A DNA stretch of 64,000 nucleotides, from assembly GCF_031846485.1 (NCBI RefSeq), contig NZ_JAVRHQ010000001.1, positions 186,001 through 250,000 on the forward strand. Direction: 5' to 3'. The number at the start of each line of letters is the position of its first letter. The first letter of the stretch is position 1. Of the stretch, positions 34,878-45,100 are shown piece by piece. Origin of the DNA: Autumnicola tepida (GTDB taxonomy: Bacteria > Bacteroidota > Bacteroidia > Flavobacteriales > Flavobacteriaceae). The notes beneath the pieces are model-generated. The model saw only the letters and a list, made by a program, of their open reading frames with translations. It searched no databases and had not been told where the DNA came from. A program made the translations under genes and the position numbers.

Positions 34878-36395
34878 ATGAGGCGCCTGCTTTTTTATTT
34901 CATCTTTTCTGTTATTTCTTCACTGCAATTCCTTTCTGCACAGAACATTTCAGGAACATTAAAAGATTTTCAGACTAAAGAACCTATTCCTTTCGCTACG
35001 GTACAATACGGAGCAAACAAGGGAGTGGTAACAAATGATGAAGGTTTTTTCAGTATTCCTGGAGAAAAAATAAGCGTTGATAAAATTTCCATTTCATCCA
35101 TCGGGTATGAAACCGTGGATATTCCTATAAATAAGCTTGAAGAAATAATCTATCTGAAGGAGAAATCCATAGAACTGGCAGATGTTTTTATTTCAGATAA
35201 AAATTTAAGCGCTGAAGAAATTGTGGAACGGGCGCTCGCCAGGGTAGACAGCAATTACAATTTCAATCTTACCAAAAAACGCTTCTTCTTTCGCAGGTCT
35301 TATTTTAACAACGTGAACCAGTTTGATCTGGAAGTTGAAGAAAGCACTGTACCGGAGGTCAACCAGGACCTGATGGATGAGGTGGTTGCAAAAATTCCGG
35401 ATTATGCCCACAGTTATTATGAATATCTTGGCGATTTCTATGGAAATCAGGAGAAGCAGAAGGTTCAGCTTATAAAGGCTGCAAACCTGGAAAACCCTGT
35501 AAATGAAGAATCCCTTGAAGAACTTTCGCACAGGTTTGAAAAAATACTTCAGGAAAACCTCGGGGAGGATACCTTCCTGAAAATCAAGACCGGGATTTTA
35601 GGTTTTAAGATGGATGCCGAAGAAATAAATGAAGGCATTGAAAAAGCCAATAATCCCGAAGAAAAAACAGCGGAAGAACTGGAAAAGGAGCAGGTAAAAA
35701 AGCATAAGGAAGTGCAGGAAACCGCGGCAAAGTTAATCAAGGGTCAGCTGCAAAATATGTTCTGGAAAGAAGATGGGAAACTTGATGTTTTTGAGAAAAG
35801 CCGCAAGTATGATTTTGCTGTGGATGGTTACACGCAGCTTGACAATTCCATTGTTTATATCATCTCTTTTGAGCCAAAAAGAAAAGCCGATTTTAGAGGA
35901 AAAATGTATGTGAATACCGAAGATTTCGGGATACATCGGCTGGATTACGAAAATGTAAAGCCGCTGAAGAAATTTAGCCTGTTTGGGATAAGCGCAAAAA
36001 ATGACGTGTATCGCGGCAGCATGATCTTCAGCAGGGATAGCCTGGGGAAATATAACCCGAAATACCTGGAAGTGCAGGATGGAAGTACGGTGGGAGTGGA
36101 CCGCCCACTTAAATTAATGGTAAAAGAAGACAGGTGGCTCTTTAATAAAAAGCTGAAAGAGGTAGATATGGAAATAAGGATAAACAACAGCGATATTTCC
36201 AAATTCCAGCTGGTGATATATGAAAATAGTGAAATTGATGAAGGCACTTACAACAGCCTGAATGTTACAGAGGAATTTGAATTTGGGAACTTTAAAAAAT
36301 ACAACCCCGATTTTTGGACCGGCTATAATATAATTGAGCCCAACGCCGCTATAAAAGCTTTTGAAGTTATAGATGAAGAAGAGCAGGATTTGTAG
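34878..36395 (+). CDS. CarboxypepD_reg-like outer-envelope protein, 505 aa
   Basis: A signal peptide (about 21 residues, ending LSAQ) is followed by a carboxypeptidase-D regulatory-like domain (about 23-95, ISGTLKDFQTKEPIPFATV...GVVTNDEGFFSIP) and a longer region of mixed beta and charged-helical sequence. It has no TonB-dependent barrel; the protein resembles flavobacterial DUF5686-like or adaptor-type envelope proteins. Role is unknown, possibly in protein transport or surface assembly. A single gene, divergent from the PIN pair. Confidence 0.65.
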   Translation: MRRLLFYFIFSVISSLQFLSAQNISGTLKDFQTKEPIPFATVQYGANKGVVTNDEGFFSIPGEKISVDKISISSIGYETVDIPINKLEEIIYLKEKSIELADVFISDKNLSAEEIVERALARVDSNYNFNLTKKRFFFRRSYFNNVNQFDLEVEESTVPEVNQDLMDEVVAKIPDYAHSYYEYLGDFYGNQEKQKVQLIKAANLENPVNEESLEELSHRFEKILQENLGEDTFLKIKTGILGFKMDAEEINEGIEKANNPEEKTAEELEKEQVKKHKEVQETAAKLIKGQLQNMFWKEDGKLDVFEKSRKYDFAVDGYTQLDNSIVYIISFEPKRKADFRGKMYVNTEDFGIHRLDYENVKPLKKFSLFGISAKNDVYRGSMIFSRDSLGKYNPKYLEVQDGSTVGVDRPLKLMVKEDRWLFNKKLKEVDMEIRINNSDISKFQLVIYENSEIDEGTYNSLNVTEEFEFGNFKKYNPDFWTGYNIIEPNAAIKAFEVIDEEEQDL

Positions 36396-36519
36396 AAATT
36401 CCAGCTCGCTTAAAAGTAATTAGCCATCCGAACGAAGTCGGGAACCTGAAAGATTCTCCCGCCTCCGCCCGAGATAACAATTGCTGATTATTGGCAGCTT
36501 AAGTCGTACGTTCTCAAAT

Positions 36520-38061
36520 TTATACTTTATCTGTCGCTACTTTATAATGCGGGTCTTCCAGTACGTTCACTTCAATAATGGCATCGGCATTGTGCAGTAA
36601 TTGTCGGCAATCTTCGCTCAAATGCCTTAGATGAAGTTTTTTGCCCTGTTTCAGGTATCTTTCGGTTAACTTATTTACGGCTTCTATACCAGACATATCC
36701 ACAATCCTGCTTTCAGAAAAATCGATTATTACCTCTTCAGGATCATTAAGAATATCGAATTTTTCATTGAAGGCGGCCACAGATCCGAAGAAAAGAGGAC
36801 CGTAAATTTCATAATGTTTCACCCCTTTTTCATCCACCCGTTTCCTGGCCCGGATTCTCTTGGCATTGTCCCATGCAAATACCAGCGCAGAAATGATTAC
36901 ACCAACCAATACGGCCAATGCCAGGTTGTGCAGGAAAATAGTTACCAGAGTAACCAGTACCATTACCAGAACATCAGACTTTGGCATTCTCCTGAAGGTT
37001 TTAAGGCTGGCCCATTCAAACGTACCAATGGCCACCATTATCATTACGCCGGTTAGTGCGGCCATGGGCAGTTTTTCAATAAGGTCTGCGCCAAACATGA
37101 TAAAAACCAGCAGCATTACCGCGGCCACAATACCCGATAATCTTGCCCGCGCCCCGGAAGATACGTTTATAAGGCTTTGCCCAAGCATGGCACATCCTCC
37201 CATTCCGGAGAAAAGGCCGGAAAGCATATTTGCCGTTCCCTGGGCCACACATTCTTTGTTGCCACGGCCACGGGTTTCGGTGATTTCATCTACGATATTC
37301 AGCGTTAACAGGCTTTCAATTAATCCTACCCCGGCCATAATGGCCGCATATGGAAAGATCAGCTGCAAAGTTTCCCAGGAAAATGGTACTTCCGGGATAT
37401 GAAAGGGAGGAAATCCACCGCTAATAGATGCCATATCTCCAACGCTTTTAGTATCTATGCCCAAAGCCACTACAATTCCAAAAACTACTAAAATTGCCGC
37501 TAATGAAGAAGGGAATACTTTGGTGAGCTTTGGCAGTCCCCAAATAATAACCATTGCGGTTAATACAAGGCCCAGGAATGTCCAAAGCGGCGGGCCCGTC
37601 ATCCACACCATTTCTCCGGCAGCATTAAGCGTTTTAAACTGGGCCAGCTGTGACATGAAGATGATAATGGCCAGGCCGTTTACAAAACCAAAAATTACAG
37701 AATGCGGCACAAGCCGAATAAGTTTACCAAGCCGAAGCACCCCTGCCAGAATTTGGATAATTCCCGCCAGGATAACGGTGGCGAAAATATATTCTGGCCC
37801 GTGTGTTACCGATAGGCCTACGATAACTACTGCCACCGCGCCTGTGGCTCCAGAGATCATCCCCGGGCGACCTCCCAAAATTGAAGTTATCAATCCCATT
37901 ACAAAAGCCGCGTACAGCCCGGTAAGCGGGGAAAGTCCTGCGATAAAGGCAAAAGCAACGGCTTCCGGGATTAGCGCGAGGGCAACGGTTAATCCCGCGA
38001 GAATTTCGGTTTTATAATCTACTTTTTGTTTAAAATCGAAAAGATTAAAAATCTTTGTCAT
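36520..38061 (-). CDS. SulP-family inorganic anion transporter
   Basis: The frame opens at 38133, but ATG 38061 (MTKIFNLFDFKQKVDYKTE) is the usual SulP start, giving 513 aa. About 10-14 membrane segments with the conserved SulP N-terminal block (GLTVALALIPEAVAFAFIAGLSPLTGLYAAF) are followed by a C-terminal STAS domain (ILNDPEEVIIDFSESRIVDMSGIEAV). It moves sulfate, bicarbonate or a similar anion across the inner membrane. A well-formed promoter and a structured 5' leader of about 135 nt precede it. No partner gene is adjacent. Confidence 0.92.
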   Translation of the reverse strand: MTKIFNLFDFKQKVDYKTEILAGLTVALALIPEAVAFAFIAGLSPLTGLYAAFVMGLITSILGGRPGMISGATGAVAVVIVGLSVTHGPEYIFATVILAGIIQILAGVLRLGKLIRLVPHSVIFGFVNGLAIIIFMSQLAQFKTLNAAGEMVWMTGPPLWTFLGLVLTAMVIIWGLPKLTKVFPSSLAAILVVFGIVVALGIDTKSVGDMASISGGFPPFHIPEVPFSWETLQLIFPYAAIMAGVGLIESLLTLNIVDEITETRGRGNKECVAQGTANMLSGLFSGMGGCAMLGQSLINVSSGARARLSGIVAAVMLLVFIMFGADLIEKLPMAALTGVMIMVAIGTFEWASLKTFRRMPKSDVLVMVLVTLVTIFLHNLALAVLVGVIISALVFAWDNAKRIRARKRVDEKGVKHYEIYGPLFFGSVAAFNEKFDILNDPEEVIIDFSESRIVDMSGIEAVNKLTERYLKQGKKLHLRHLSEDCRQLLHNADAIIEVNVLEDPHYKVATDKV

Positions 38062-38195
38062 AATCAATAATTTATATGGTGGCGTGAATGGAATTTTTTC
38101 AGATAAAATCCTGAAATTGAAGCGTCGGGGCATGAGAGCCGCTTTTTATGGCGGAGTAACAGGAGACGATATTAAAGCTCTTCCGTTTTTCATAA
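38062..38195 (-). promoter_or_regulatory. structured 5' leader of the SulP gene
   Basis: Downstream of the promoter on the minus strand the leader can form two hairpins: GCTCTT with AAGAGC, and CCGCC with GCGG around ATAAAAA. No known riboswitch is recognised. The 358-bp gap between this gene and era holds this leader, the promoter and an era promoter candidate, and nothing else that I can support. Confidence 0.35.
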
Positions 38196-38202
38196 GAGCC
38201 GG

Positions 38203-38232
38203 CAAAATTAGATAATTTTATTTAATGGCAAA
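38203..38232 (-). promoter_or_regulatory. Bacteroidota-type promoter of SulP gene
   Basis: On the minus strand, TTTG (38232-38229) is followed after 18 nt by TAATTTTG (38210-38203), an exact -33 / -7 TAnnTTTG pair. Confidence 0.7.
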
Positions 38233-38396
38233 GCTTCAGCTTAATTACCTGCTTATTTTTAAGACATTCATGAAAAACCGCTGCTTGTTTTAAAGCATTG
38301 ATAATCAATTAGCTTATGAAGGTCTGGTTTTTATACTTGTTTTTCCGCCTAAAGCCCTGAAGGATAAAAATGTTAGGAGGGTGGGCTTAAATAAAA

Positions 38397-38404
38397 TACC
38401 TTTG
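38397..38404 (+). promoter_or_regulatory. era: candidate -7 box for era
   Basis: TACCTTTG fits TAnnTTTG and lies 15 nt before the era ATG. The -33 region shows only TTAG, so support is moderate. Confidence 0.4.
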
Positions 38405-38419
38405 TAAAAAATTCTAGTT

Positions 38420-39301
38420 ATGGCACATAAAGCCGGTTTTGTAAATATTATCGGGAACCCCAATGTTGGGAAATCCACCTTAATGAACGCTTTTGTAGGA
38501 GAAAAGCTTTCCATTATCACTTCCAAGGCACAAACTACCCGCCACAGGATACTTGGTATCGTGAATGGCGAGGATTTCCAGGTGATTTTAAGCGATACTC
38601 CCGGTATTATTAAACCGGCTTACCAGCTGCAGCAATCCATGATGGATTTTGTGAAATCGGCTTTTGAAGATGCCGATGTGCTGGTGTATATGGTGGAAAT
38701 TGGGGAAAAAGCTCTTAAAGATGAGGCTTTTTTCAGGAAGATTATCCATGCCGATATCCCTGTTTTATTACTGCTGAATAAGATTGACACTTCCAACCAG
38801 GAGCAGCTGGAAGAACAGGTGCAGCTCTGGAAGGAGAAAGTACCCAATGCCGAAATTTACCCGATTTCAGCCTTACAGGGTTTTAATGTTTCTGAAGTTT
38901 TTAGCCGAATTGTGGCGCTTTTACCTGAAGGCCCCGCATTTTATCCCAAAGACACCCTTACCGATAAGCCGGAACGCTTCTTTGTAAACGAAATTATTAG
39001 GGAAAAAATCCTCATGCATTACAAAAAAGAAATTCCTTATAGCGTAGAAATCGACACCCAGGAATTTTTTGAAGAGGAAGAAATCATCAGGATGCGTAGT
39101 GTAATTATGGTAGAGCGGGAAACCCAAAAGGGCATCATCATTGGCCATAAAGGATCAGCTTTAAAAAGAGTGGGGGTAGAAGCCCGCAAAGACCTCGAAA
39201 AATTCTTTGGAAAACAGGTGCACCTGGAGCTTTATGTTAAGGTAAACAAGAACTGGCGCAGTGATAGCAATCAATTGAAAAGGTTTGGGTATTCAGATTA
39301 A
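38420..39301 (+). CDS. era: GTPase Era
   Basis: The 293-aa protein has a TrmE-Era-EngA GTPase domain with G1 GNPNVGKST, G3 DTPG and G4 NKID, and a C-terminal KH domain with the VMVERETQKGIIIGHKGSALKRVG signature. Era binds the 3' end of 16S rRNA during 30S assembly. Length and domain order are normal. It stands 107 bp before an antiporter gene and close to der, another ribosome-assembly GTPase, on the same strand. Confidence 0.97.
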   Translation: MAHKAGFVNIIGNPNVGKSTLMNAFVGEKLSIITSKAQTTRHRILGIVNGEDFQVILSDTPGIIKPAYQLQQSMMDFVKSAFEDADVLVYMVEIGEKALKDEAFFRKIIHADIPVLLLLNKIDTSNQEQLEEQVQLWKEKVPNAEIYPISALQGFNVSEVFSRIVALLPEGPAFYPKDTLTDKPERFFVNEIIREKILMHYKKEIPYSVEIDTQEFFEEEEIIRMRSVIMVERETQKGIIIGHKGSALKRVGVEARKDLEKFFGKQVHLELYVKVNKNWRSDSNQLKRFGYSD

Positions 39302-39414
39302 GCTGAATCTAAAAAGCCTGAAAATCCTAAATTCTTTATAAGCCCTCCTTTGTGCATAGGCTTCAGGTTTCATTCTTTATATATTTAAGTCTGTTCCATT
39401 TTTGATAATTGGTC

Positions 39415-40686
39415 ATGGGCTATTTTTACATTAGTACAATCATTGTTTTTCTGGCTGCCATCTTTGGGTATTTTAATACGCGCTTCCTGAAGTTGCCCAA
39501 TACCATTGGGCTTATGCTTATTACCATAGTGTTCTCCCTTGGTACTTTTGGCTTAAGTTATTTTGATGATACCATTTTAAATGCTGAAGAATATGTTATT
39601 CAGCAAATAGATTTCCGCAAAATTGTGCTGGATTTTATGCTTGGTTTTATCCTTTTTGCCGGAGGTTTACATACAGATTTAAACAAGCTTAAAATGCAGC
39701 GGTGGCCGGTTATTGTATTTGCCACAGTGGGAGTACTTATTTCTACCTTTCTGGTAGGAATCCTGATATATTATCTGCTCAACCTGTTTCTGGGGCTGGA
39801 TCTAAATTATCTCAACTGTCTTTTGTTCGGTGCGTTAATTTCTCCAACAGATCCTATAGCGGTTTTGGGAATTCTAAGGAAGGCCGGTATAGATAAGAAA
39901 CTGGAGATAAAAATTGTTGGAGAATCCCTGTTTAATGATGGGATAGGAATAGTTATTTTTCTTACCCTCTTTAATACTGTGAGTATGGGAGGAGAAGGAT
40001 CGGGAGTATGGCAGATATTAAAGCTTTTTGGGCAGGAAGCTGTTGGCGGGGTGGCATTAGGACTTAGCCTGGGATGGCTCACGCATAAAGTGATGCAGAC
40101 TATAGACGATTATAATATTGAGGTTATTCTTACTCTGGCCACTGTTATGGTGGGGAGTGCCATTGCGCAACAACTCCAGCTCTCGGCTCCGCTTGCCCTG
40201 GCTACTGCAGGGCTGTTCGTAGGGCGGGAAACCGTAAGGATAGGGGCAATGTCTGATCGCACTGAAAATTATGTGGATAAATTCTGGGAGCTTATCGATA
40301 TTCTCTTCAATACCATCCTTTTTGTGCTTATTGGAATGGAAATACTCGTGTTAACAGTAAAGGGAGAATATTTTCTTGCCGGGGCAATTGCCATCCCCGT
40401 TGTTTTAATATGCAGGTACTTGTCCCTGCTTGGCCCGGTAAATATTTTTGAAAAAGGCTTTGCTTTCTTTCCAACAAATATCCGCATTATGACCTGGGGC
40501 GGGCTGCGTGGGGGGATTTCAATTGCTCTTGCTCTTGGTTTAACAGAAGAAATGCACCGGGACCTGTTTTTGGTAATGACTTATTGCGTGGTGGTATTTG
40601 CAATTATTGTGCAGGGGCTAACCGTGCATAACTTTGTAAAAAGCGATAAAAATGAAGCTGAAAAAGAAGTAAGCACAGCCTCCTGA
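39415..40686 (+). CDS. CPA1-type Na+/H+ antiporter
   Basis: The frame can start at TTG 39409, but ATG 39415 is preferred (423 aa). About 12 membrane segments are present, with the conserved acidic pair in FGALISPTDPIAVLGIL and the ESLFNDGIGIVIFL block that define CPA1/NhaP antiporters. The late block TWGGLRGGISIALAL is also typical. It should exchange Na+ or K+ for protons at the inner membrane. It lies between era and der with short gaps. Confidence 0.92.
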   Translation: MGYFYISTIIVFLAAIFGYFNTRFLKLPNTIGLMLITIVFSLGTFGLSYFDDTILNAEEYVIQQIDFRKIVLDFMLGFILFAGGLHTDLNKLKMQRWPVIVFATVGVLISTFLVGILIYYLLNLFLGLDLNYLNCLLFGALISPTDPIAVLGILRKAGIDKKLEIKIVGESLFNDGIGIVIFLTLFNTVSMGGEGSGVWQILKLFGQEAVGGVALGLSLGWLTHKVMQTIDDYNIEVILTLATVMVGSAIAQQLQLSAPLALATAGLFVGRETVRIGAMSDRTENYVDKFWELIDILFNTILFVLIGMEILVLTVKGEYFLAGAIAIPVVLICRYLSLLGPVNIFEKGFAFFPTNIRIMTWGGLRGGISIALALGLTEEMHRDLFLVMTYCVVVFAIIVQGLTVHNFVKSDKNEAEKEVSTAS

Positions 40687-40770
40687 AATATTCCTGAAAA
40701 TAAGATAAATAATATACAAAGGCATTTGTTTTAAAACCACTAATTTTGCCATTTAAAAAGAATCAAAGAT

Positions 40771-42075
40771 ATGGGGAATATTGTAGCCGTTGTAGGAAGG
40801 CCTAACGTGGGAAAATCTACCTTTTTTAACCGGTTAATCCAGCGGCGGGAAGCCATTGTAGACGCGGTAAGCGGGGTTACCCGCGACCGGCATTATGGGA
40901 AGTCCGACTGGAACGGGCGAAAATTTTCCCTTATCGATACCGGTGGTTATGCCAAAGGCAGTGAGGATGTTTTTGAAGATGAAATAGACAAACAGGTAGA
41001 GTTGGCTATAGATGAAGCAGATGCCATTATCTTTATGGTAGATGTGGAAACAGGGATCACTCCAATGGATGAGGATGTTGCATACCTTCTCCGGAAGGTG
41101 GATAAGCCTGTATTTCTCGCCGTAAATAAAGTTGATAATAATAAGCGCCTGGCCAATGCCGTGGAATTTTATAACCTCGGCCTGGGTGAATATTATCCCA
41201 TAGCCAGCACTAACGGTAGTGGTACGGGAGACCTGCTGGATGCTTTAGTTGAAGCCCTGCCGGAAACAGAAGCAGAGGAAGAAACAGAACTGCCCCGGTT
41301 CGCGGTGGTGGGAAGGCCAAATGCGGGGAAATCTTCTTTTATAAACGCCCTTATAGGGGAGGATCGTTACATAGTGACCGATGTTGCGGGAACTACCCGT
41401 GATTCTATAGATACACGTTACAACAGGTTTGGCTTCGAATTTAACCTGGTGGATACAGCGGGAATCAGGAGAAAATCCAAAGTGAAGGAAGACCTCGAAT
41501 TTTACTCGGTAATGCGATCTATTCGTGCTATTGAAAACTGCGATGTATGCCTTGTTGTTCTTGATGCCCAGAGAGGATTTGACGGCCAGGTACAGAATAT
41601 TTTCTGGCTGGCGCACCGCAACCGCAAAGGCATCGTAATCCTGGTGAACAAGTGGGACCTTATGGAAAAGGAGACCAATACGCTTAAAGATTACGAAGCC
41701 AGGATAAGAAAAGAAATTGAGCCGTTTACAGATGTGCCAATTGTTTTTATTTCTGTACTCACAAAACAGCGTGTTTTTAAAGCTATAGAAACTGCGGTAA
41801 GAGTATTTGAAAACAGGAGCCAGAAAATAAAAACAAGGGAGCTAAACGACGTGATGCTGCCAATTATTGAAAACAATCCACCGCCTGCTTACAAAGGCAA
41901 ATATGTAAAAATAAAGTTTTGTACCCAGCTGCCTACTCCACAGCCACAATTTGCGTTTTTCTGTAACCTTCCGCAGTATGTGAGGGATCCTTATAAACGT
42001 TTTATAGAAAACAAACTTCGTAAGGAATTTGACCTGAAGGGAGTGCCGGTAACAATTTATTTCAGAAAAAAATAG
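40771..42075 (+). CDS. der: GTPase Der (EngA)
   Basis: The 434-aa protein has two tandem GTPase domains (GRPNVGKST at about residue 8 and GRPNAGKSS at about 181) and a C-terminal KH-like domain (NNPPPAYKGKYVKIKFCTQ). This is the unique Der architecture, needed for 50S subunit assembly. Length is normal for the family. A TAATTTTG box about 30 bp upstream (40741-40748) may serve as its -7 element. Confidence 0.97.
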   Translation: MGNIVAVVGRPNVGKSTFFNRLIQRREAIVDAVSGVTRDRHYGKSDWNGRKFSLIDTGGYAKGSEDVFEDEIDKQVELAIDEADAIIFMVDVETGITPMDEDVAYLLRKVDKPVFLAVNKVDNNKRLANAVEFYNLGLGEYYPIASTNGSGTGDLLDALVEALPETEAEEETELPRFAVVGRPNAGKSSFINALIGEDRYIVTDVAGTTRDSIDTRYNRFGFEFNLVDTAGIRRKSKVKEDLEFYSVMRSIRAIENCDVCLVVLDAQRGFDGQVQNIFWLAHRNRKGIVILVNKWDLMEKETNTLKDYEARIRKEIEPFTDVPIVFISVLTKQRVFKAIETAVRVFENRSQKIKTRELNDVMLPIIENNPPPAYKGKYVKIKFCTQLPTPQPQFAFFCNLPQYVRDPYKRFIENKLRKEFDLKGVPVTIYFRKK

Positions 42076-42117
42076 GGTTTTATTAAACTTTTAAGGTTTT
42101 AAGGAGTCATAGGAGTA

Positions 42118-42138
42118 CCGGAAGCATAAAACTTCCGG
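42118..42138 (+). terminator. hairpin downstream of der
   Basis: A 7-bp perfect stem CCGGAAG / CTTCCGG with a CATAAAA loop lies 43 bp after the der stop and 29 bp before the next gene. It has no T-run, so it may be an attenuator-like leader hairpin instead of a terminator. Confidence 0.4.
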
Positions 42139-42166
42139 GCATTCTATCAATCAACCTTAGATTTTA

Positions 42167-44908
42167 ATGAAATTTTATCTTAGTCTCGCCTTAGTTTTTC
42201 TTTCGGGCCTCGCGTTCTCCCAGCAATTTGAAGTAACAGGAAAAGTGGTAGATGAAGAAGGGCAACCTTTGGAGTCTGCTACCGTTTATCTTGAAAAGGC
42301 AGCAGACAGCAGCCTGGTTACCTATACAATTTCAGAAGGCAACGGCAGCTTCCGCCTTACCGGGAGAGCCCCGGAAAATACTCAGGCCAATCTCATCATT
42401 TCTTTTGCAGGATATAAACCGCTCCGGAAATCTCTTCAGCTAAAAAATAAAAATATCGCGCTGCCCGCCATCAGCATGGAAATTGAAGATAACGAACTGG
42501 AGGAAGTAATGGTTACCGCCACCCGTGCGCCCATAACCATTAAAAAAGATACGCTGGAGTTTAATGCTGATTCCTTTAATACCCGCCAGGATGCCAATCT
42601 GGAGGAGTTAATGAAGAAGCTGCCCGGCGTGGAGGTAGATAATGAGGGAAATATTACCGTTAACGGCAAGCCGGTTTCCAGGATCCTGGTAAACGGGGAG
42701 GAATTTTTTGGGAACGATCCTAAAATTGCCACCAAGAACCTTCCCAAGGAAATTATTAATAAGATTCAGGTTACCGATACCAAGACGAAATCGGAAGAAT
42801 TTACGGGCAAAGCCGGAGACCCCGATAACAAAACGGTCAATATTACCATTAAGGAAGATAAAAACAAGGGGTATTTTGCCAGGGCCACCGCCGGCGGGGG
42901 AACAGATGAACGCTACGAACTAAGCGGGATAGGAAATTATTATAAAGATAATCTAAGGATTACCGCGCTGGCCAGTTCCAACAACATCAATACTTCAGGC
43001 TTCAGTTACGACGAGGTATTCGGGATGATGGGAAGAACCGCCGGGAGAAATATCTTTGGCGGAGGAGGCGGGGGAATAACCAAGGCTGAGACTGCCGGCC
43101 TCAATTTCGTGAACAAGTGGGATGAGGAAAAAGAAATTGAATTAAGTACCGATTATCTCTTCGAAAGGGGAGATACCGAAACCCGCACCGTGGTGGCAAG
43201 GGAGAATTTCCTGCCAGATTCCCTTTATTATACTAATTCTGAACAGCGCAGCAATTTGCTCAATGACAGCCATAATGCCAGCGTGCGTTTTGAAGTTGAA
43301 TTTGATACGCTTACCCGCCTTTCTGTACGTCCACGTCTGGATGCCGATTTTGGCCATTCGTATCGAAGCAGAACGGCCGAATCTCTGGATGAAGGGCGAA
43401 ACCTTGTAAACAGTACAGAAACATCAGAAGATGAAGAGCTTAATAATGTGGATTTCAGCAACGATATAGATTTCATAAGGCGGTTTGGAAGTCGCGGCGC
43501 TTACCTGCAGCTGGAATTTTCGAACGACCACAGCCGCCAGAAAAACGACAACTTTTTTTATTCTGAGTTTTACGAGAGCGATGAAGCCCTTACCGAAGTC
43601 CAGGATCAGTATATAGATGAAGATGAAAATGAGAATAATTATTCTTTTGAAGTTAGCAAACGCAGCGTGCTTGCGGACCAGTTCTTCCTGGATGTCTCCT
43701 ATGATTTTGATTATGAGAATTCTACCAACAAAAGGTATGTGTACGAAAATGATGATGCCGGCGGGGATAGCTATAACCAGCTCAATGAGCTGTTAAGCAG
43801 TGATTTTGAAGTGACCAGCAGGCGGCACATCCCAAACCTTGGGTTGAATTACGAAGGGGATATCTGGCGGGTAAATACCGAAGTAGGCCTTTTGCATACC
43901 AGCCTCGAAAATAGCAATTATTTAGAGGAAACTTCTTTTGACAATATATACAACAACCTTTTTCTGGAGGCAGGGGTGCGCTACGAGATAGAGCGGTCCA
44001 AAAGCCTTTCGGTACGGTATAACACCAATGTGGACATTCCTTCCATCAGGCAGCTTCAGCCTGTGGTAGACAGGACTAACCCGCTGAACATTGTGGTGGG
44101 TAACCCGGAGCTTGAACCAACTTACCGCCAGAGTATAAACCTTAATTACCGCAATTTCGATTTTGCCACGCGCAGCGGTATCTTCAGCTGGATGAATTTT
44201 GATTTTTATAAAGATAACGTGGTGCAGGTGAGCATTGTTGAAGACGGGAGGCGTACCACCACTTATACCAACGTAGATGGGGCAATGAACGCGAATATGG
44301 GGGCTTTTTACAACAAGCAGTATAAAACTGAAGCAAGTACTTTTAGGTACAATGTGGGCTTTAGTGCCAGTTACAACAAAAGCGTAGGTTTTATTAATGG
44401 TGAAAAATTCCATTCCGAACGCTATAATATTAGCCCAAGGCTGCGTTTGAGTTATGAAATTGAAGAGCTGCTGAATGTTGAGCCAAATTATGAACTTACC
44501 TTCAATAAAACCCAGTACGACATTAGCTCTAACCGGAACGAGCAATTTACCAACCATCGCGCCGGGTTGGAGGTCACCACCTACTGGCCTGAAAATGTGG
44601 TTTTCGGGAATGATATTTCTTATAATTACTTCGGAATTGTCTCGCCGGGATTTGACAACTCCTCAATTTTATGGAATATGAGCCTGGGCTATGAGTTTTT
44701 AGATGATAATGCCACAATTAAGCTGAAGGTGTACGACCTGCTGGACCAGAATATCAATACCCGAAGGGAAATAGGCGATGATTACATACAGGATGTGAGC
44801 AGCCTTATCCTTACCCGCTATGCCATGCTTAGCTTTACCTATAAGATCAAGAATTTTGGTGGAAGTTCCGGTCCGGATCAGGGCAGGGGGCGTGGTTATA
44901 GAAGATGA
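42167..44908 (+). CDS. outer-membrane beta-barrel protein, TonB-receptor-like
   Basis: The 913-aa protein has a signal peptide (about 18 residues), a CarboxypepD_reg-like domain (about 22-105), a plug-like region (LEEVMVTATRAPITIKKDTLEFNADSF), and a long C-terminal barrel of the OMP_b-brl_3 type with many aromatic-rich strands. A Gly-rich loop lies near residue 300 and the protein ends in a short basic Gly/Arg tail. It lacks a paired SusD. It probably imports or exports an unknown compound at the outer membrane. No partner is adjacent. Confidence 0.85.
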   Translation: MKFYLSLALVFLSGLAFSQQFEVTGKVVDEEGQPLESATVYLEKAADSSLVTYTISEGNGSFRLTGRAPENTQANLIISFAGYKPLRKSLQLKNKNIALPAISMEIEDNELEEVMVTATRAPITIKKDTLEFNADSFNTRQDANLEELMKKLPGVEVDNEGNITVNGKPVSRILVNGEEFFGNDPKIATKNLPKEIINKIQVTDTKTKSEEFTGKAGDPDNKTVNITIKEDKNKGYFARATAGGGTDERYELSGIGNYYKDNLRITALASSNNINTSGFSYDEVFGMMGRTAGRNIFGGGGGGITKAETAGLNFVNKWDEEKEIELSTDYLFERGDTETRTVVARENFLPDSLYYTNSEQRSNLLNDSHNASVRFEVEFDTLTRLSVRPRLDADFGHSYRSRTAESLDEGRNLVNSTETSEDEELNNVDFSNDIDFIRRFGSRGAYLQLEFSNDHSRQKNDNFFYSEFYESDEALTEVQDQYIDEDENENNYSFEVSKRSVLADQFFLDVSYDFDYENSTNKRYVYENDDAGGDSYNQLNELLSSDFEVTSRRHIPNLGLNYEGDIWRVNTEVGLLHTSLENSNYLEETSFDNIYNNLFLEAGVRYEIERSKSLSVRYNTNVDIPSIRQLQPVVDRTNPLNIVVGNPELEPTYRQSINLNYRNFDFATRSGIFSWMNFDFYKDNVVQVSIVEDGRRTTTYTNVDGAMNANMGAFYNKQYKTEASTFRYNVGFSASYNKSVGFINGEKFHSERYNISPRLRLSYEIEELLNVEPNYELTFNKTQYDISSNRNEQFTNHRAGLEVTTYWPENVVFGNDISYNYFGIVSPGFDNSSILWNMSLGYEFLDDNATIKLKVYDLLDQNINTRREIGDDYIQDVSSLILTRYAMLSFTYKIKNFGGSSGPDQGRGRGYRR

Positions 44909-45100
44909 TCTTGCAGATATTATATAATTGTAAACGCTAAAGGACAACCCTTTTTATAACTCCTGTATGTGAAATTTAATTCTTGGGGATTAATCTGGTC
45001 TCTCTGGTCCTGATTCCTGGTTCTTTTTTATTTCACAGAATATTCAGGAGGAAATTAACACCTTTTGGTATGTCTACATTGGCAAATTGTCCAGAGAAAA

